From: Atriophallophorus winterbourni | Taxonomy: Eukaryota > Platyhelminthes > Trematoda > Plagiorchiida > Microphallidae | Direction of reading: 5' to 3' | Length of the DNA stretch: 64,000 bases | Assembly: GCA_013407085.1 (NCBI GenBank) | Contig: JACCGJ010001514.1 | Location: forward strand, 1-64,000 | In this document: positions 24,991 to 37,072 of the stretch, piece after piece | Layout of the letters: each line of letters starts with the position of its first letter | Position numbering within the stretch: the first letter of the stretch is position 1 | Notes under the pieces: model-generated | The model's input: only the letters and a program-made list of their open reading frames with translations | What the model was told of the DNA's origin: nothing | Databases searched by the model: none | Program-made: the position numbers and the translations under genes

Positions 24991-25997
24991 TTCAAAGACC
25001 GTTAACAGCACGATGAAGGAAAATGGGAGGAACTTTGTGGAATTATGAAACTTGGAACTGTAGTGCTAACAAAATTGACTCGTTTAACTAGACGGTGTTA
25101 TTCAGCTCATCAGGATGAACCCAGGGTTAACTTGGAAAATGAGCGTGTCCTGGAAAACGTACTACTAAATTCTTACTAACTTGGGTCTAACAATTCACGA
25201 AATATTCGTATTCTTGCTGATATTTTATGGTGCGAATGGAAAAATAATACATTAGACATAAGAAAGACATCAAATCGCAATTTCATCATCCTCGGAGTCC
25301 CAGAGCTGGCAGACAATTCTGAGGCTAACGAGCGCGCTGAGCATGACTACTGGCAATGGAGTTTTCTAGATGATATCATTTTTGTGGAAAATGCCGTTGT
25401 CGTCGATACATTCAGACGGCCTTCCTCAACGAATTGAAAAGGTAATGGACTACGTCCACTAAAAATAAAATTCCCGATGATTACCATGGTTGATACTCTA
25501 GGTACCAACTGGAAATACTGAAAACACAAAATCCCAGAAGGTGTAATCCTTAGTGATTACAGAAATGCTGATATAAATGAAGCCCACTCTGCATCAAATA
25601 CAGTCCGGATTGATGAAGCTTTATCCACTGAACCATGAAATGTATCTTCGGCTGGGACACACAGTCAGCAATCGAGCGCAATGCCACCCCAAATGATTCC
25701 CGATTGTGGACTGAAGCCAGACAAATAAATCTATTTTGGTCAAAAAGATAATTCGATTTGCGCCTCTCAATGTGGAAAGACCGATATGCTACTGAACTAT
25801 TCAAAAAAACAGAAAAGTGCCGACTTTTCCCGAGTCGGCGCAACAATGAAGGTTGTCCCAGATTATGTCATCACACGACACCTTTCATCTTTACTTACCA
25901 AAACTGTTTTTAGATGACTCTATGCCAATGCTCAATGCCTGATAAACAAATTTGCCGAACTTGTCGCTAGGTGTGAGACAAAACGACCTCAGTTAAT
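24991..25997 (+). pseudogene. CR1-like family D ORF1 and start of ORF2
   Basis: Around 25195-25435 one frame reads NFIILGVPELADN and VVVDTFRR, the RRM-like core of a LINE ORF1 (compare the ORF1 at 37651-38403). A few stops interrupt it. ORF2 appears to begin near 25918 with YANAQCLINKFAELV and KRPQLI, the usual lead-in to the endonuclease ITETW motif. That motif itself is only reached at 26229, after a 231-bp insertion. Confidence 0.55.
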
Positions 25998-26228
25998 CCT
26001 TTACTGCCCTCAGTACCGAATTCGGTACGCTAATTAAAAGTTATATAAATTGACACTGATCGGTTTAAATCGTTTCCTTTGTGTTTTTTCTTGTTCAATA
26101 TAAGTCTAGTACCAGTTTGATACAGGAATAAAGCAGTCATCCGGCATATAACGCCAGTGTGCATCGAGAGTTTGCGAGAGATGGACGTGTATCGTATTTA
26201 GCCTAGAAATTAAATTGGTCAGTTTCGG
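25998..26228. repeat. 231-bp insertion splitting the CR1 endonuclease, flanked by GTTAAT
   Basis: The endonuclease lead-in RPQLI ends at 25997 and its expected continuation ITETWL begins at 26229. GTTAAT occurs at 25992-25997 and again at 26229-26234. The inserted segment has no open frame and no clear terminal inverted repeats. The insertion is inferred from the interrupted protein motif; its identity is unknown. Confidence 0.45.
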
Positions 26229-26541
26229 GTTAATTACAATTACCGAAACTTGGCTTAAAACGGAAATCCACGATTGGGAGTTAGAGATTGCTGGAATGTT
26301 ACTGCACCGCCGAAACCGTACATCACGCGGAGTAGGTGTGGCACTCTATTATGACCATAAACTCAAATGCAGATAACTCACGGATTCCGAATTGGTGCTT
26401 CAGGACACGCTATGGTGCTTGTTGACAACGACTACAGGAGAAGATTGCACAATCAGAGTAATTTATCGTCCACCAGCAGCCATGGAAGTGTATAATACGA
26501 CTCTACTCCACAAGTTACGCTTGATTTCCTCGAGATAGCAT
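26229..26541 (+). pseudogene. CR1-like family D endonuclease, first half
   Basis: The frame reads ITITETWLKTEIHDWELE, then RRNRTSRGVGVALYYDHKL, TIRVIYRPPAA and LLHKLRLISSR. This is an APE-type endonuclease. It breaks at AGCAT (26537-26541), the target-site duplication of the LTR element that follows, and resumes at 29452. Confidence 0.8.
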
Positions 26542-27120
26542 TGTACCGTCTGTGACGTTAGTAACGCGTATTCCACCCGTTTCTTAGTACGACAAATTCA
26601 GAACCACAATTCGGATGTTATACGGTACTATAATTAGCAACAATTACAACGACAATAATTATACAAACCTCAACTGTGAAGGAACGTACAGCAAACACGA
26701 GACAAAATACTCCAGAATCAATAATGTCAAATGCAAACAAGTTCAATGACGACCTGAGATATAAATAGAATGAAAGGAGTTACCAAAATTGTCGTTCAAA
26801 ATGTCTATCAAAGACAAGACACCTAAAAGTGGTGTCAAAATGCAAGCCAATTACAAGTGCCCAAAATGGCAACCAAATTCAAAAACAATCACCGACAATG
26901 GCCGAAACGAACAATTCAAACAAATAATTGACCGAAGGCGTGTAAAGAAAAGATTTACAATAGCAAGTTTTTAATAACAAAAGAAATGTTTTCCATCAAA
27001 CACAGCATAAATATAAAATACCGGAAAATATAATCAACAAAATTTAGATTCTGGAAATTGTTTCAAAATATATGGTAAAGACGAAGGAAAAAAGAGAATT
27101 TCATAAAGTTGCATCTTACA
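26542..27120 (-). repeat. 3' LTR of the small BEL-type element
   Basis: 579 bp, reading TGTAAGATGC from 27120 downward on the minus strand. It is nearly identical to the partner LTR at 28868-29446, with only scattered differences. The interior side (27121-27145) is purine-rich on the minus strand (GAAGAAGAATTTGGCTGAAG), as expected of a polypurine tract. Confidence 0.9.
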
Positions 27121-27374
27121 CCTTCAGCCAAATTCTTCTTCGGACCCTAACGTATAAACCCAGAATAGCAAATGACTTTATTCAGTGGCGAGTCACACAC
27201 GCCACGTCGCATTGCCATCATTGGACACATGTGGCTTTTTATAGGGAAATATTTTGCCAGACTAAGACCCACCACGTCCTCCGGTACTGCCACCGTCCCC
27301 TACAAGTAGTTTATGCATGCAACCCCGCCCAAACGAGCTTTGTGTATTTCATCCTCAAACAGCAACATCTCGCG

Positions 27375-28470
27375 TCAATTAAACAAATCTAATGTGCAAA
27401 TTATTATTAGTGTATCATGAGATCGAAACACAAATAACACATAAGGTACACAACGGAACACTTTACTCCAATCATATGGATTGTCATGGCTACCATCTGT
27501 CACCCCTCTTTCGGCTGACTCAGTGTCATGTGAACCAGGCTTACTATTCATTGGAGCTGAAGAGGTGTCAGGTGTGCCAGGCTTGCTCTCACTCGTATCT
27601 GAATTAGTGTCGGAAAATTCAATCACAGAATCCGACTGAGCTAATTTACTGTCAGATAAATCAGCTTCGTGAGCACAACCAATGACACAAACATCAAGAT
27701 CCTTCAACTTTACATCAATAAAAACCCTTTCTTGACAATTAGTCACAAAATCCGACTGAGCTAATTCAGTGTCAGTTAATGTAGCTTCCCGAGAACAACC
27801 GACAGCACAAACGTCAAGATCCATCAAATTTACATCAATAGAAACCGTTTCTTGGCAATCAACGATGCTAACATGCCTTGCTATGGAATCCTTTTGGCAA
27901 CATTTACACAACTGACCAAATCGACTCCAATCAATAAGAGCTCGACGTGTCACAAAGTCTGTGAGTTGCTGAAAAGTAATTTCTAATCCCTCGCAGTATA
28001 CAGCATTCTTCAGATCAGTCCACTGTTGCTGGAACATAGCCGGTAATATATGCACAATATACTCCAAAGTGTCACTTGCATTCAAAACCGCCTGGCACTC
28101 TAATAGAGTGAGGGCAACCTGACATTTATGCATTGACGAGGCAAGAACAGCGAAGCCTTCTGACTGGCCAATCAATCGTCGGGCCTCTCCAAATAACTCA
28201 TCTAATACTGAGTGGGCCACAGTACAAGCTAGGTCTGAAGCTCGTTTATGACAGGTACCATGAGTTAATTTCAAGATTGTAGCATTAGCAATAGCTGAAT
28301 CTTGCTCCAATTAAAGTGCACGTTTAGAAGGTGCAAAGTTACAGCCGAGACCATATCTACCAACAGATGAAGATTTAAAATCGTCCGCACCATTGTGACT
28401 ATCTTTTAGGGATCTAACCGAACCACGCACTAAACTTGCTAAATGTTCAGGCATCATAGATGTACAATAA
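27375..28470 (-). pseudogene. BEL-type gag remnant of the small LTR element
   Basis: The open frame 28310-27375 (311 codons) aligns with the second half of the gag region at 11700-12200: HSVLDELFGEARRLIG, HKCQVALTLLECQAVLNASD, LPAMFQQQWTDLKNA, DFVTRRALIDWSRFGQLC. The later half contains two imperfect repeats of about 50 codons (each with DVNLMDLDVCAVGC or DVKLKDLDVCVIGC followed by AQSD) and an acidic Ser/Thr-rich tail. No ATG opens this frame; TAA lies just upstream and further gag-like sequence continues to about 28470. Probably not translated as a whole. Confidence 0.75.
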
Positions 28471-28867
28471 TGACTTTAAAACACAAATTAAATGAACGTC
28501 ACCGAGTGTTCAACAAAGATCTTGTGAAATGGATCAAGCTTCAACGTTCCAATCCGCACATATTAACCCTGATTATAGATCAGGTTCGTTCACCGATTTT
28601 GACGACGTAGCTGAGCGTCCACCAAGTTCAATACTGCTTCGATTTCAATGAAATAAAACGAGTATTTTCTCCGGTTGAGACAAATACTGTCACAATCAAG
28701 TCAATCTGATTGAAACGATCCAAATTGATCACAGTAATTTCTCCAGGTTAGAAAATACGGTACAAATCAAAAGTCGAATTGTTGCAATTCCGAGTTGAGT
28801 ACTTCTTCAACGAACCAAATTGAGTACTTCCAAAAATTGTAATGCTTCGACGCACCAAGTTGAGTAC

Positions 28868-29446
28868 TGTGAAGTCTGTGACGTGATTAACGCGTATTCC
28901 ACCCGTTTCTTAGTTCGACAAATTCAAAACCACAATTCGGATGTTATGCGGTACTGTAATTAGCAAAAATTACAACAACAATAATTATACAAACCTCAAC
29001 TGTAAAGGAACGTACAGCAAACATGAGACAAAATACTCCAGAATCAATTATATCAAATGCAAACAAGTTCAATGACGACCCGAGATATAAATAGAATGGA
29101 AGGAGTTACCAAAATTGCCGTTCAAAATGTCTATCAAAGACAAGACACCCAAAAGTGGTGTCCAAATGCAAGCCAATTACAAGTGCCCAAAATGGCAATC
29201 AAATTCAACAACAATGACCGACAATGGCCGAAACGAACAATTCAAACAAATAATTGACCGAAGGCGTGTAAAGAAAAGATTTACAATAGCAATTTTTTAA
29301 TAACAAAAGAAATGTTTTCCATCAAACACAGCATAAATATAAAATACCGGAAAATATAATCAACAAAATTTAGATTCTGGAAATTGTTTCAAAATATAAG
29401 GTAAAGACAAAGGAAAAGGAAGAATTTCATAAAGTTGCATCTCACA
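28868..29446 (-). repeat. 5' LTR of the small BEL-type element
   Basis: 579 bp, beginning TGTGAGATGC at 29446 on the minus strand and ending TTCACA at 28868. Immediately inside on the minus strand lies GTACTCAACTTGGTGCG, the presumed primer-binding region. Similar GTACTCAA(C/T)T motifs recur twice within the next 80 bases. Confidence 0.9.
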
Positions 29447-29451
29447 AGCAT

Positions 29452-29960
29452 ACCAGAATCCTGATAATATGAGACTTTAATCTGTCTAACTTCCTGAACT
29501 CTAACAAAATTTCTCAGACCTCCACTGGTGCCATCTTCCTGCAGCTATTTGACGAAATTTCCTTGTATAATCACGTTGAAAGCAATGCAAGATAGAGAGG
29601 GACAGATATGCCTTTAATGCTTGATCTGATCTTGACAACTGTAGAAGACTCCGTCAAAGGCATTACATACGATTGTCCGCTAGGTTCCAGCGACCATTTG
29701 GTCTTGAATTTTGACTACCTATGTCGAGCAGAGCAAACAAACGATACAACAAAAATAATAAGAAATGTATGCCTATCTAAATTATTTAACGCATTAGTTT
29801 GATTAACGATCGGCAAATTGAAGCCATCGGAGTATAAGAGCTGTGGTCTAGCATTTTGACCAAGCTAAGCCGGGAAATCAACTCAAACTCAGCTTTCGTA
29901 CCCAAACAGTGTGGAAATTCATTCGGATTTAAAATCCGCAGTAGCATTCAAAAATGAATT
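29452..29960 (+). pseudogene. CR1-like family D endonuclease, second half
   Basis: Resumes after the LTR element. In shifting frames it gives the late endonuclease landmarks, ending with a clear PLGSSDHLVLNFDYL at 29680-29720, the SDH motif that closes APE-type endonucleases. Several stops and frameshifts are present. Confidence 0.75.
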
Positions 29961-31831
29961 AAACTGCTTGGAGAATGGCTCGGAGAAACCATCGCTGGTT
30001 AACCACAGATACCACATGGAATTACTTTCGAAAACTCAGGAACCACGTCATTAAACTTATTTTTGAAGACAAAATACAGTATCAAGCTGATATAATGCAT
30101 AAAATGAAACGGAATACAAAGCATCTTTACCAGATTGTGAACAACCAGTGTTCAGTGAAACCAGGAGTTGCGGCCCTATGGACGCCAACTGGAATGACCA
30201 CAAATGCAGCTGACACCGCGGATGTTGTCGTAAATTACTACGCTACAGTATTTTGTCCAAAGGAAAGCGTGGATATACAACTGGATCTGGAAACAACGCA
30301 TCCTGTACCATTGAACACAATAAACATTACCAAAGAAGAGGTGCTGGGAACTCTACTATATTTGGATCGCAGAAAATCCCATGGTTACGAAAAAATTGGC
30401 CTGTTACCTTGTTGTCCGCCGTATCCAAGTTGCTCGAAAGAATCTTGGCGAAAAAATTGAGCGAATACCTTAAAGAAAATGAGCTATTTTCGGGTGCGCA
30501 ACACAGTTTTAGAAAGGGACACTATGCCTTACTAACCTTATCCTTACCCTTGACGATTGGACTCGAGCACTTGATGTTGAAGAAAGCATCCATGTATCTT
30601 ACCGCGATATTTCAAAAGTATTTGACTGTGTAAACCACATTATACTCTTACAGAAGCTGGAATGTTTTGATATCACTGGCAGACTGTTAGCCTGGCTGAC
30701 CGGCATGTTCATGTCTCTGTTGACGGTGCTCTATCGAAATCGGTAGCCGTAACAAGTGGAGTGCCTCAGGGATCCGTCCTAGGACCAATCCTCTTCGCAC
30801 TTTATGCCAATGTTTTACCGGCTCTCATCAAATGTAAGATCGTTCTGTTATCGGACGATATAAAAGTGTGGTCGAGGATAAATAAGAGGAAAGACTGCGA
30901 ACTGCTCCAGTAGGTTATGGACAACCTCCAGGTTTGGTCCCTAAAAAATCGCCCATTTTCAATTTTCAAAAGTGCCATATGTTAAAGCTTGGAAAATATG
31001 TGGAGTTCTAGTATTTTTCTTGGTACACATCCTCTCGTGGACCATGGAACAAAATGACTCGGGTGTGCTAATAAGCAACACCCTAGGGATGTCGAGCCAC
31101 TACAACTCCGTCTATCGCAAAACATCACAGAAATTGTCCCTCCTAGAGAGAATTTTCGGTAGGTTCCCAAAACAGACAATTCCGTGCATTATAAATACGT
31201 ACATAAGGCCCATCATGGAATCGGCAGCATAAGCATGGTCGCCATGGCTTGAAAATGTTGCGACTTTTTCAAAGAATATATCATCTAGCTACGAAACTTG
31301 TCACCGGACTGAGCCGGAAACCATACAACGAGCGAATCAAACCCTGAATTTATTCGATTTAATTTTGGTTTACAATATTTTGAATACCGCAAATCAATCT
31401 CTACACTGCTTGTTTAATCTACGGGGCTCGCCAAAGACGAGAGCTCACACATTTATTTTAACTGTCTCTCACTCACGACTCAATTGTAAACGACATTTTT
31501 GCCGTGCGAGTTTGCTTTACATGGAACAATCTACCAGATTATGTTGTAAACTCACCAAATCAGCAGATTTCCAAGAGAAGTCTTGAAACCTTTTTGACCA
31601 TAAACCCGTGCATCAAAGAAAACTATACATCTTAACAACATGCATCTAAATTAATCATTCCATCAATCAGAAACAATTTCTGCCCTTTGGATTTATACCT
31701 GATTCTTGAACTGCTGAGTAAGCAACCAAATCCCATTTTTGCTTGTTATATTATTCGTTGTTCCCATATTATTCTGTGGTTTTTTGTAAAGCTATGTGCT
31801 TTTTAGACCATTAAAATTGAATTGAATTGAA
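29961..31831 (+). pseudogene. CR1-like family D reverse transcriptase and 3' end
   Basis: 29975-30460 is the linker and early fingers (LRNHVIKLIFEDK, KRNTKHLYQIVNN, RRKSHGYEKI). Fingers and palm follow: KLLERILAKKLSEYL, GAQHSFRKGH, SGVPQGSVLGPILF near 30760, and LLSDDIKVW near 30855, where FADD is altered to LSDD. 30972-31232 and 31365-31586 are thumb and C-terminal pieces (INTYIRPIMESAA). The 3' UTR ends with an (ATTGA)n tail at 31812-31831. Many frameshifts; the copy is old. Confidence 0.85.
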
Positions 31832-31839
31832 TACTTACA

Positions 31840-32520
31840 CAAGAAGGAGCGAAATTGAAAGAAGTGAATGTAGTCTGAGGCCGAAATTTAGGGTAATTAA
31901 TATTTAATTTATTATTTTTGGAAACAATGACATGTTCATACCAAGGCGTATGTGGCAGGAATTGTGGTGTGTATCCATTGTAAAATGTAAGGATTCTAGT
32001 CATGAAATCAGTAAGGGGAGGGTCTATGAAACCACTCGTAGTCAATGGGGGACTGGTTATAGTGCATAGGGTTGTATGGTAGTTGAGTACGGTAACTGAC
32101 AACGTGTGTGCATCTATTATTTTTATTGACCAACGTTACTTGTTGATTTAGGGGCTTTCTGGAAACTGTGTTTCTACATCAGATATGGTATGGAAGAAGA
32201 GCCAGTGTTTGTCTAAATGTAGGTAAGCGAATGTTCAGAGGCAGGCAGCGTTCTGTGCACAATGTCGTTGTTTGCCGATGGTGTAGAAGCTTTACTTAGT
32301 GCATGTGTGTTAACTACGAATGAAACACATTGCATCCTCTCCGTTGCGTCAGGAGATGATTGGTTTAGGGATATAATGGTAATTTTGCGCTTCTTGCGAA
32401 CGAAACGCCCATGAATTGGGGTGAGGTCAGGTTTCATAGTAACAGGAAAATCTCTAATCAACATGACACGAAACATTTGTCAGTGAATGTTTCATGCTGT
32501 TTTTGCGTGAACAGACAAGA
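31840..32520 (-). pseudogene. CR1-like family E 5' fragment (ORF1 RRM-like end)
   Basis: On the minus strand the frame near 32476-32213 reads DFPVTMKPDLTPIHGRFVRKK, the D-TP-xR block of the LINE ORF1 RNA-binding domain, matching the family E ORF1 near 22900. The stretch 32102-31803 is Thr/Pro/Tyr-rich, like the low-complexity linker at 22414-22632. The fragment is cut off by the 3' end of the family D element at 31831. Confidence 0.55.
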
Positions 32521-35040
32521 TCAGCCCAATCTATCGGGATGCCATATTATGTGAGAATACATTAAATAGAATGATATTGTTAGAACTGGATACTCTCTGA
32601 CTACTGCCAGTGCATGGAGTTTCTACAAACTGGAATTAGGGATTAAAATAGATAATAACGGTTCAGGAGTATCAAAGAAAATTTGAGAAGTTTTTATTTC
32701 GTAGACAATAATTCAAAAAGTTCAAATTTTCTCAAAATTATTCTAGATTAAAGAAGTGTGGCCATCAAACTTCACGATGCAATTGCTTGTTTGACGATTT
32801 TTACGAATTTCAATACAGTGGAAGATAGATGTTTTAGGATGCATCGTGTAAAAAATATGGTGGTACGAAGATTTTAGTTTTATAGTTATTATCACAAATA
32901 TATCAGTTCCGGTATGTAGAAAATAGAGGAATATGGAAGAGCAATTGGGAACACGTACGGTAATCATGCACCCCGGTAAAGCAGTTTTCGTTCGCTCAGA
33001 AACCGTGTTATTAACTTGTTGTGGTAGTTCAGCTTGTCTCAACACACTAGAGACGCACAACGTTTACGCAATTAACGATATATTTCCCTAATTTCGCACA
33101 CGCTTTTCTGATCGGAACGCATGCCAATTGGCGTTTTTGCAGCTGATTCACTTACGAGTTGTACAATGAATGAAATTATATGGGATAGGTCGTTCGTCTG
33201 TTTTGGAGGTTGAGGATTGTTGCCACTGGGAGAAAAATCTTAAACAGGTGAGATCAGGGTTGTCATTTAACAACGATTTCTTGAAATGTCGTGTAGTCTG
33301 TGACTAACTTTTTCAGGGGTAGATCTTCGACGAGGTATTCGCCCTAGGAAACGGAAAAATGTCAGGACTACGTGGTCTTTTTCCCCTAAGAGCGGTTTAT
33401 AATGCATTTTTTACAATCAGTTCGTTGTTACTCAGTATCAGATGGAGTGAAGATGGACAGCCGCCATTCCGAAAAAATGTAGCTACATTCACGTCGTTAT
33501 ACAATGGATGGTTAATGATTAGATCGTGCAGACACGCTGCAAAAGTATTTCGGCTGGATTCATGACGAGCTAAAGGGAGTTTATATCCCCATCAGCAAGG
33601 CAAACGTAAGGTAGTGATTAGATGAGGCAAACGTATGAAAAAACGACACCATCCAAAGAATGCCGAGTATTCGCTGGACGATATAATACAGCGACGAGGT
33701 CTCAGATCCTATTTTAGGTTGCAAGTGAAATCAAAGTGAGTCCATATGCTAGATTGGTCATGTAGGAGAAACTCACAAGATTATAGTCTAGAACGTTGGA
33801 CGATCTTTTCTCAGAACGAGTGTATTTGACGGGAAACCTCGGCATTAGTGGTCGAAGACCTCAGCCACGTTTCTAATGCAGTTATTATGTCTAAATAGCC
33901 AGCAACATGACGCAATCGGAGTTCCGCAATTTTGCTGAGTAGACCCTGCAATTTCTTGTAGAGACTGTTCAAAACATCACGTGAGGAGCAGCTTCAGTGA
34001 TATGAATATGTAGATCGACCCTATTCGGATCGCCTCTTTTTTGATTAGTCATGCCCGTCTGCAAATTATTCATTTTTGTTAAAGGAGGCTGTGACGTAAG
34101 TCGCGGTTTACTGTTTGTCCGTTTTTTCAGGAGCGAACGAAGACGAACTTTACTGAAACAGAACGCCCTTGCCGATACAATTGTTGCAAAGAGTCCGTCA
34201 CCATACATACAGATTGAAAGGTGGCCTTAAGTACGCGATGACCTGAACCTTTGTAACTAGGAAAGGCTGGTAAATTCTTCAAGGAAGTAGATAGGATATC
34301 GGTTTACTCAGTTGCTGTAAGAAGCGCCAATGTTCGCAATTATGAGTTATGTTTTTGTCAGCATCACTCAGCATCACGGATGGGATAACAGATGTTTCGA
34401 AGAATATAAGCGGACAGAAGAACAGATTCAACATCTGCTCACGACTACGACACAGTGCGCAACAAACTTGGTTCAGCAACAGTTACCGAGTTTTGGTGTC
34501 CTAACTAGCGGACCATGCTAGCCGGTTCTATATTCTTGACACAATTTTTCCATTGTTGCACATCTTCAGAATGACGCTTTTTGAAATTGGTTGAATCATT
34601 CTCCAGGACATTGGAGCAAATCGCGTTAAGTGTCTCTGCTCGTGCTACGAGACTAGTAGAAACTAGTGGTTTTTACTCCGGGATTTCGCAGCGCGCGCTG
34701 TGGCAGTAAATAGCGTTGTGGTTGTGGTTACTTTCGGACTGGGCTGTTTGTAGGCGTCTGAGGGGCAACTACAGCGCTTCGTGAGAAATTTGTCGAGAGA
34801 TGTTGGAAGGAAAATAACTTAGCATTGATAAAAACCTACCAAAAATATGGAAATTGACGCTGAGACACTGAAAAAGGCGTTTTCCAAAAAAACGATGATA
34901 GAAATACTGTGAAACAGAGTTGACAATGAAAAAACAAGAGCGCGAAACATTTTAACAACGCGGGATCAAGGTCAAACGTCTACTACACAAGCACCGTGCT
35001 CTTTGGACTTGCTTTAAATTAAATTGAAAATTTCTTTATT
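32521..35040. other. No recognised gene over 2.5 kb
   Basis: Several open frames of 60-105 codons on both strands, none with recognisable motifs. Near 34840-34960 a plus-strand frame starting ATGGAAATTGACGCT could be the start of a LINE ORF1, but nothing downstream supports this. No repeats or RNA genes seen. Confidence 0.4.
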
Positions 35041-35440
35041 GACCATTATACACAAGTCCAGGTTAACGGAAATAATTTGATGATTACCCGTATAACTTTA
35101 GAGGTTCCGCAGGGATCTGTTCTCGACCGTTACGTTTCAAGAATGACTTGTTAACTCTTGGCATTCATTATTTCCTGATTTATATCCGTTAAGGGAATAG
35201 TCTGGAGACCCTCCTGTTGTCTTTTGAACACGACCACTAATGCTTCTCCTCACCTATTAGTGAGGGGAGTTTTTCTGTAGCATTCCAGATTACTCTTCAT
35301 CCAGAGCTTATTTGTGAAAATCATTGTTTGAAGTTGTTGGACGCTCTTCTGTGGCCATACCACCGAAAAAAACTCTGACGCTCGATTGAGTCGTTAGCCA
35401 CATACAGTCCTGTGCAAAGTGAAATAAACTGAACTGAAAA
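35041..35440 (+). pseudogene. CR1-like family A remnant: RT motif joined to complete 3' UTR
   Basis: 35089-35133 encodes RITLEVPQGSVLDRY, the GVPQGSVLG block of a CR1 reverse transcriptase. The rest of the RT is deleted. The family A 3' UTR follows: hairpin CCTCAC (35248-35253), loop CTATTA, GTGAGG (35260-35265), one copy of the unit containing GACGCTCGATTGAG, then the tail AAACTGAACTGAA near 35425. It matches the 3' UTR at 6371-6709 in opposite orientation. Confidence 0.75.
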
Positions 35441-35711
35441 GTGTATCAATAGTGAATAGTTCATTGTGGTAAAAATAGCTGCAAGCGTAAAAATAACCAC
35501 AGGATATTGTACATAATGGGTCAAATTAAAAGTGATTGCTATAGACGGGGATAATGGGTGCGTTCTTGGACAGTTAAAAGGTTGGGTTTCAAGCCAAAAG
35601 CTTGTAGGGTAACCACACGACAATGTTCAAAATATGGGTCCGTAGAAGTTTGGGCAGTTTCGAAGGAATTTTAACGCGAATATACGCTGGAAAGAAAAGA
35701 AGGGTGCAGTA

Positions 35712-36868
35712 TCAATGAGTACAAATATGAATGAAGTTAAAAATTGCGCAGTATATTGAAAAAGTGGAGATCAAGGCGCTCCTTAAAAATGCTAAGAGAG
35801 GGGGCGGAAATAACTGATGGGGGTAGGGAGTTCCAGGTGCGAGGGACTCGAAGCGCGAAAAATTGCTTTGGCATTCAAGTCGGCTGTACTGATGGGATAA
35901 CTTGAGGTGGTGTCCGCGATTCCCGAAAGGTGGGGCCAACGACAGCATCCCGCTGCACGGGTGTCCATCCTCCGTCAAAATGCGGTAAGTCAAAATCATA
36001 TCGCCGCGAATGCGACGGTACTTGGTGGAGAAGAGAGTAAGCACTTGGAGTCGAGCTTCGTAGCTCGTGTAACGCAAACCCTTGACTAACTTCGTAGCTC
36101 GTCGTTGGGGCTGCTCCATGATGTGTTGATCGCGCTTTAACCATGGATTCCAGACGGAAGCTGCATATTCCAAGTGTGGTCGAACATACGCATTCAATAG
36201 GTGCTTGAAACGCCGGATGTCAAACGAACCGAACGCTCTTCTGAGAAGTCCAACATTCCGGTTCGCCACGGTGGATGCCTGGGCGCACTGAGCAGAACAA
36301 CCCAGATCGTCTTGCGTCAACACGCCGAGGTCTTTCTCCTGCTTGCAGAACTGTAAGCGAGTTCCATCTAGAGAGTACACGGGATCTCCTCGCCGACGCA
36401 CCAATAGTACGCGACATTTGTCGGTGTTGAACGGGAGATTATTACAAGCGGCCCAGCACTGTAATGAGGTGAGGTCCGACTGTAGATCTCTATTGTCCGT
36501 GGGTGAGCGGATGACGCGCCATAATTTTATGTCATCGGCAAATAGAAGGAGTGGAGATGTCACATATTTTGTAATATCGTTGATAAACAACAAAAACAAA
36601 CGCGGACCAAGAACGGATCCTTGGGGTACGCCGCTGTAAACTGGGAAAGGTTCGGAGAGCTCATCCCTGACTCGTACACGCAGAGATCTGGGACCAAGAA
36701 ATGCTGCCATCCATGTTAACAGCGGAGGTCCTATTCCAATTGCTCGTAATTTCTCAAGGAGTATCGCATGATCAACTCTGTCAAACGCCTTGGAGAAGTC
36801 TAAATATATGACGTCTACACCATACCCTTCATCAGCGACTTTGGTCCAATGGTCCTTGGCGAATAGTA
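35712..36868 (-). pseudogene. CR1-like reverse transcriptase (family J), 5' truncated, open frame
   Basis: A long open minus-strand frame from about 36868 to 35712 without stops. Landmarks: VIYLDFSKAFDRVDHAILL, GVPQGSVLGPRLF, an intact palm LLLFADDIKLW, LPFNTDKCRVLLV, AYVRPHLEYAASVWNPW, RRATKLVKGL, RRIRGDMILTYRIL. It covers the palm to the C-terminus of a CR1 RT. The fingers and endonuclease are missing and no in-frame ATG precedes the palm. After about residue 275 (SNFSRFESL) the end looks frameshifted. Among the youngest CR1 pieces here, but dead by truncation. Confidence 0.9.
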
Positions 36869-36876
36869 AGTTAGAA

Positions 36877-36978
36877 GTGCATGAAGTATGTTAGTGACCT
36901 GGATATAGAATCATTCCCTTTGATCGAGTGCATGAAGTATGTTAGTGACTTGGATATAGAATCATTCCCTTTGATCGA
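36877..36978. repeat. 51-bp tandem duplication (2 copies)
   Basis: Two adjacent 51-bp units, 36877-36927 and 36928-36978, each starting GTGCATGAAGTATGTTAGTG, differing at one base. They lie at the truncated 5' edge of the family J reverse transcriptase. Confidence 0.9.
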
Positions 36979-37072
36979 GCAGCCGCTAGAATCGGTTTTG
37001 GGGTTGCGTTGTTCTTCCAACAACATAGTTCGGTCATCGTGTTAATTCCTTTCTAGCAGACTGCCGGTATGA

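Larger units (their letters stand above)
26542..29446 (-). mobile_element. Complete small non-autonomous BEL-type LTR element (2905 bp)
   Basis: Two 579-bp direct repeats (26542-27120 and 28868-29446) enclose 1747 bp. The element is flanked by a 5-bp target-site duplication, AGCAT at 26537-26541 and 29447-29451. The interior carries one gag-like frame on the minus strand and no recognisable peptidase, RT or integrase. LTR and gag resemble those of the larger BEL/Pao element at 10539. It therefore presumably moved using proteins of an autonomous relative. It sits inside the endonuclease of a CR1-like element. Confidence 0.9.

Noticed and set aside
25095..25125. CTGATGAG word on the minus strand, possible hammerhead
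   Set aside because: No GAAA core or stem II follows at the right distance; it lies in a CR1 ORF1 region.
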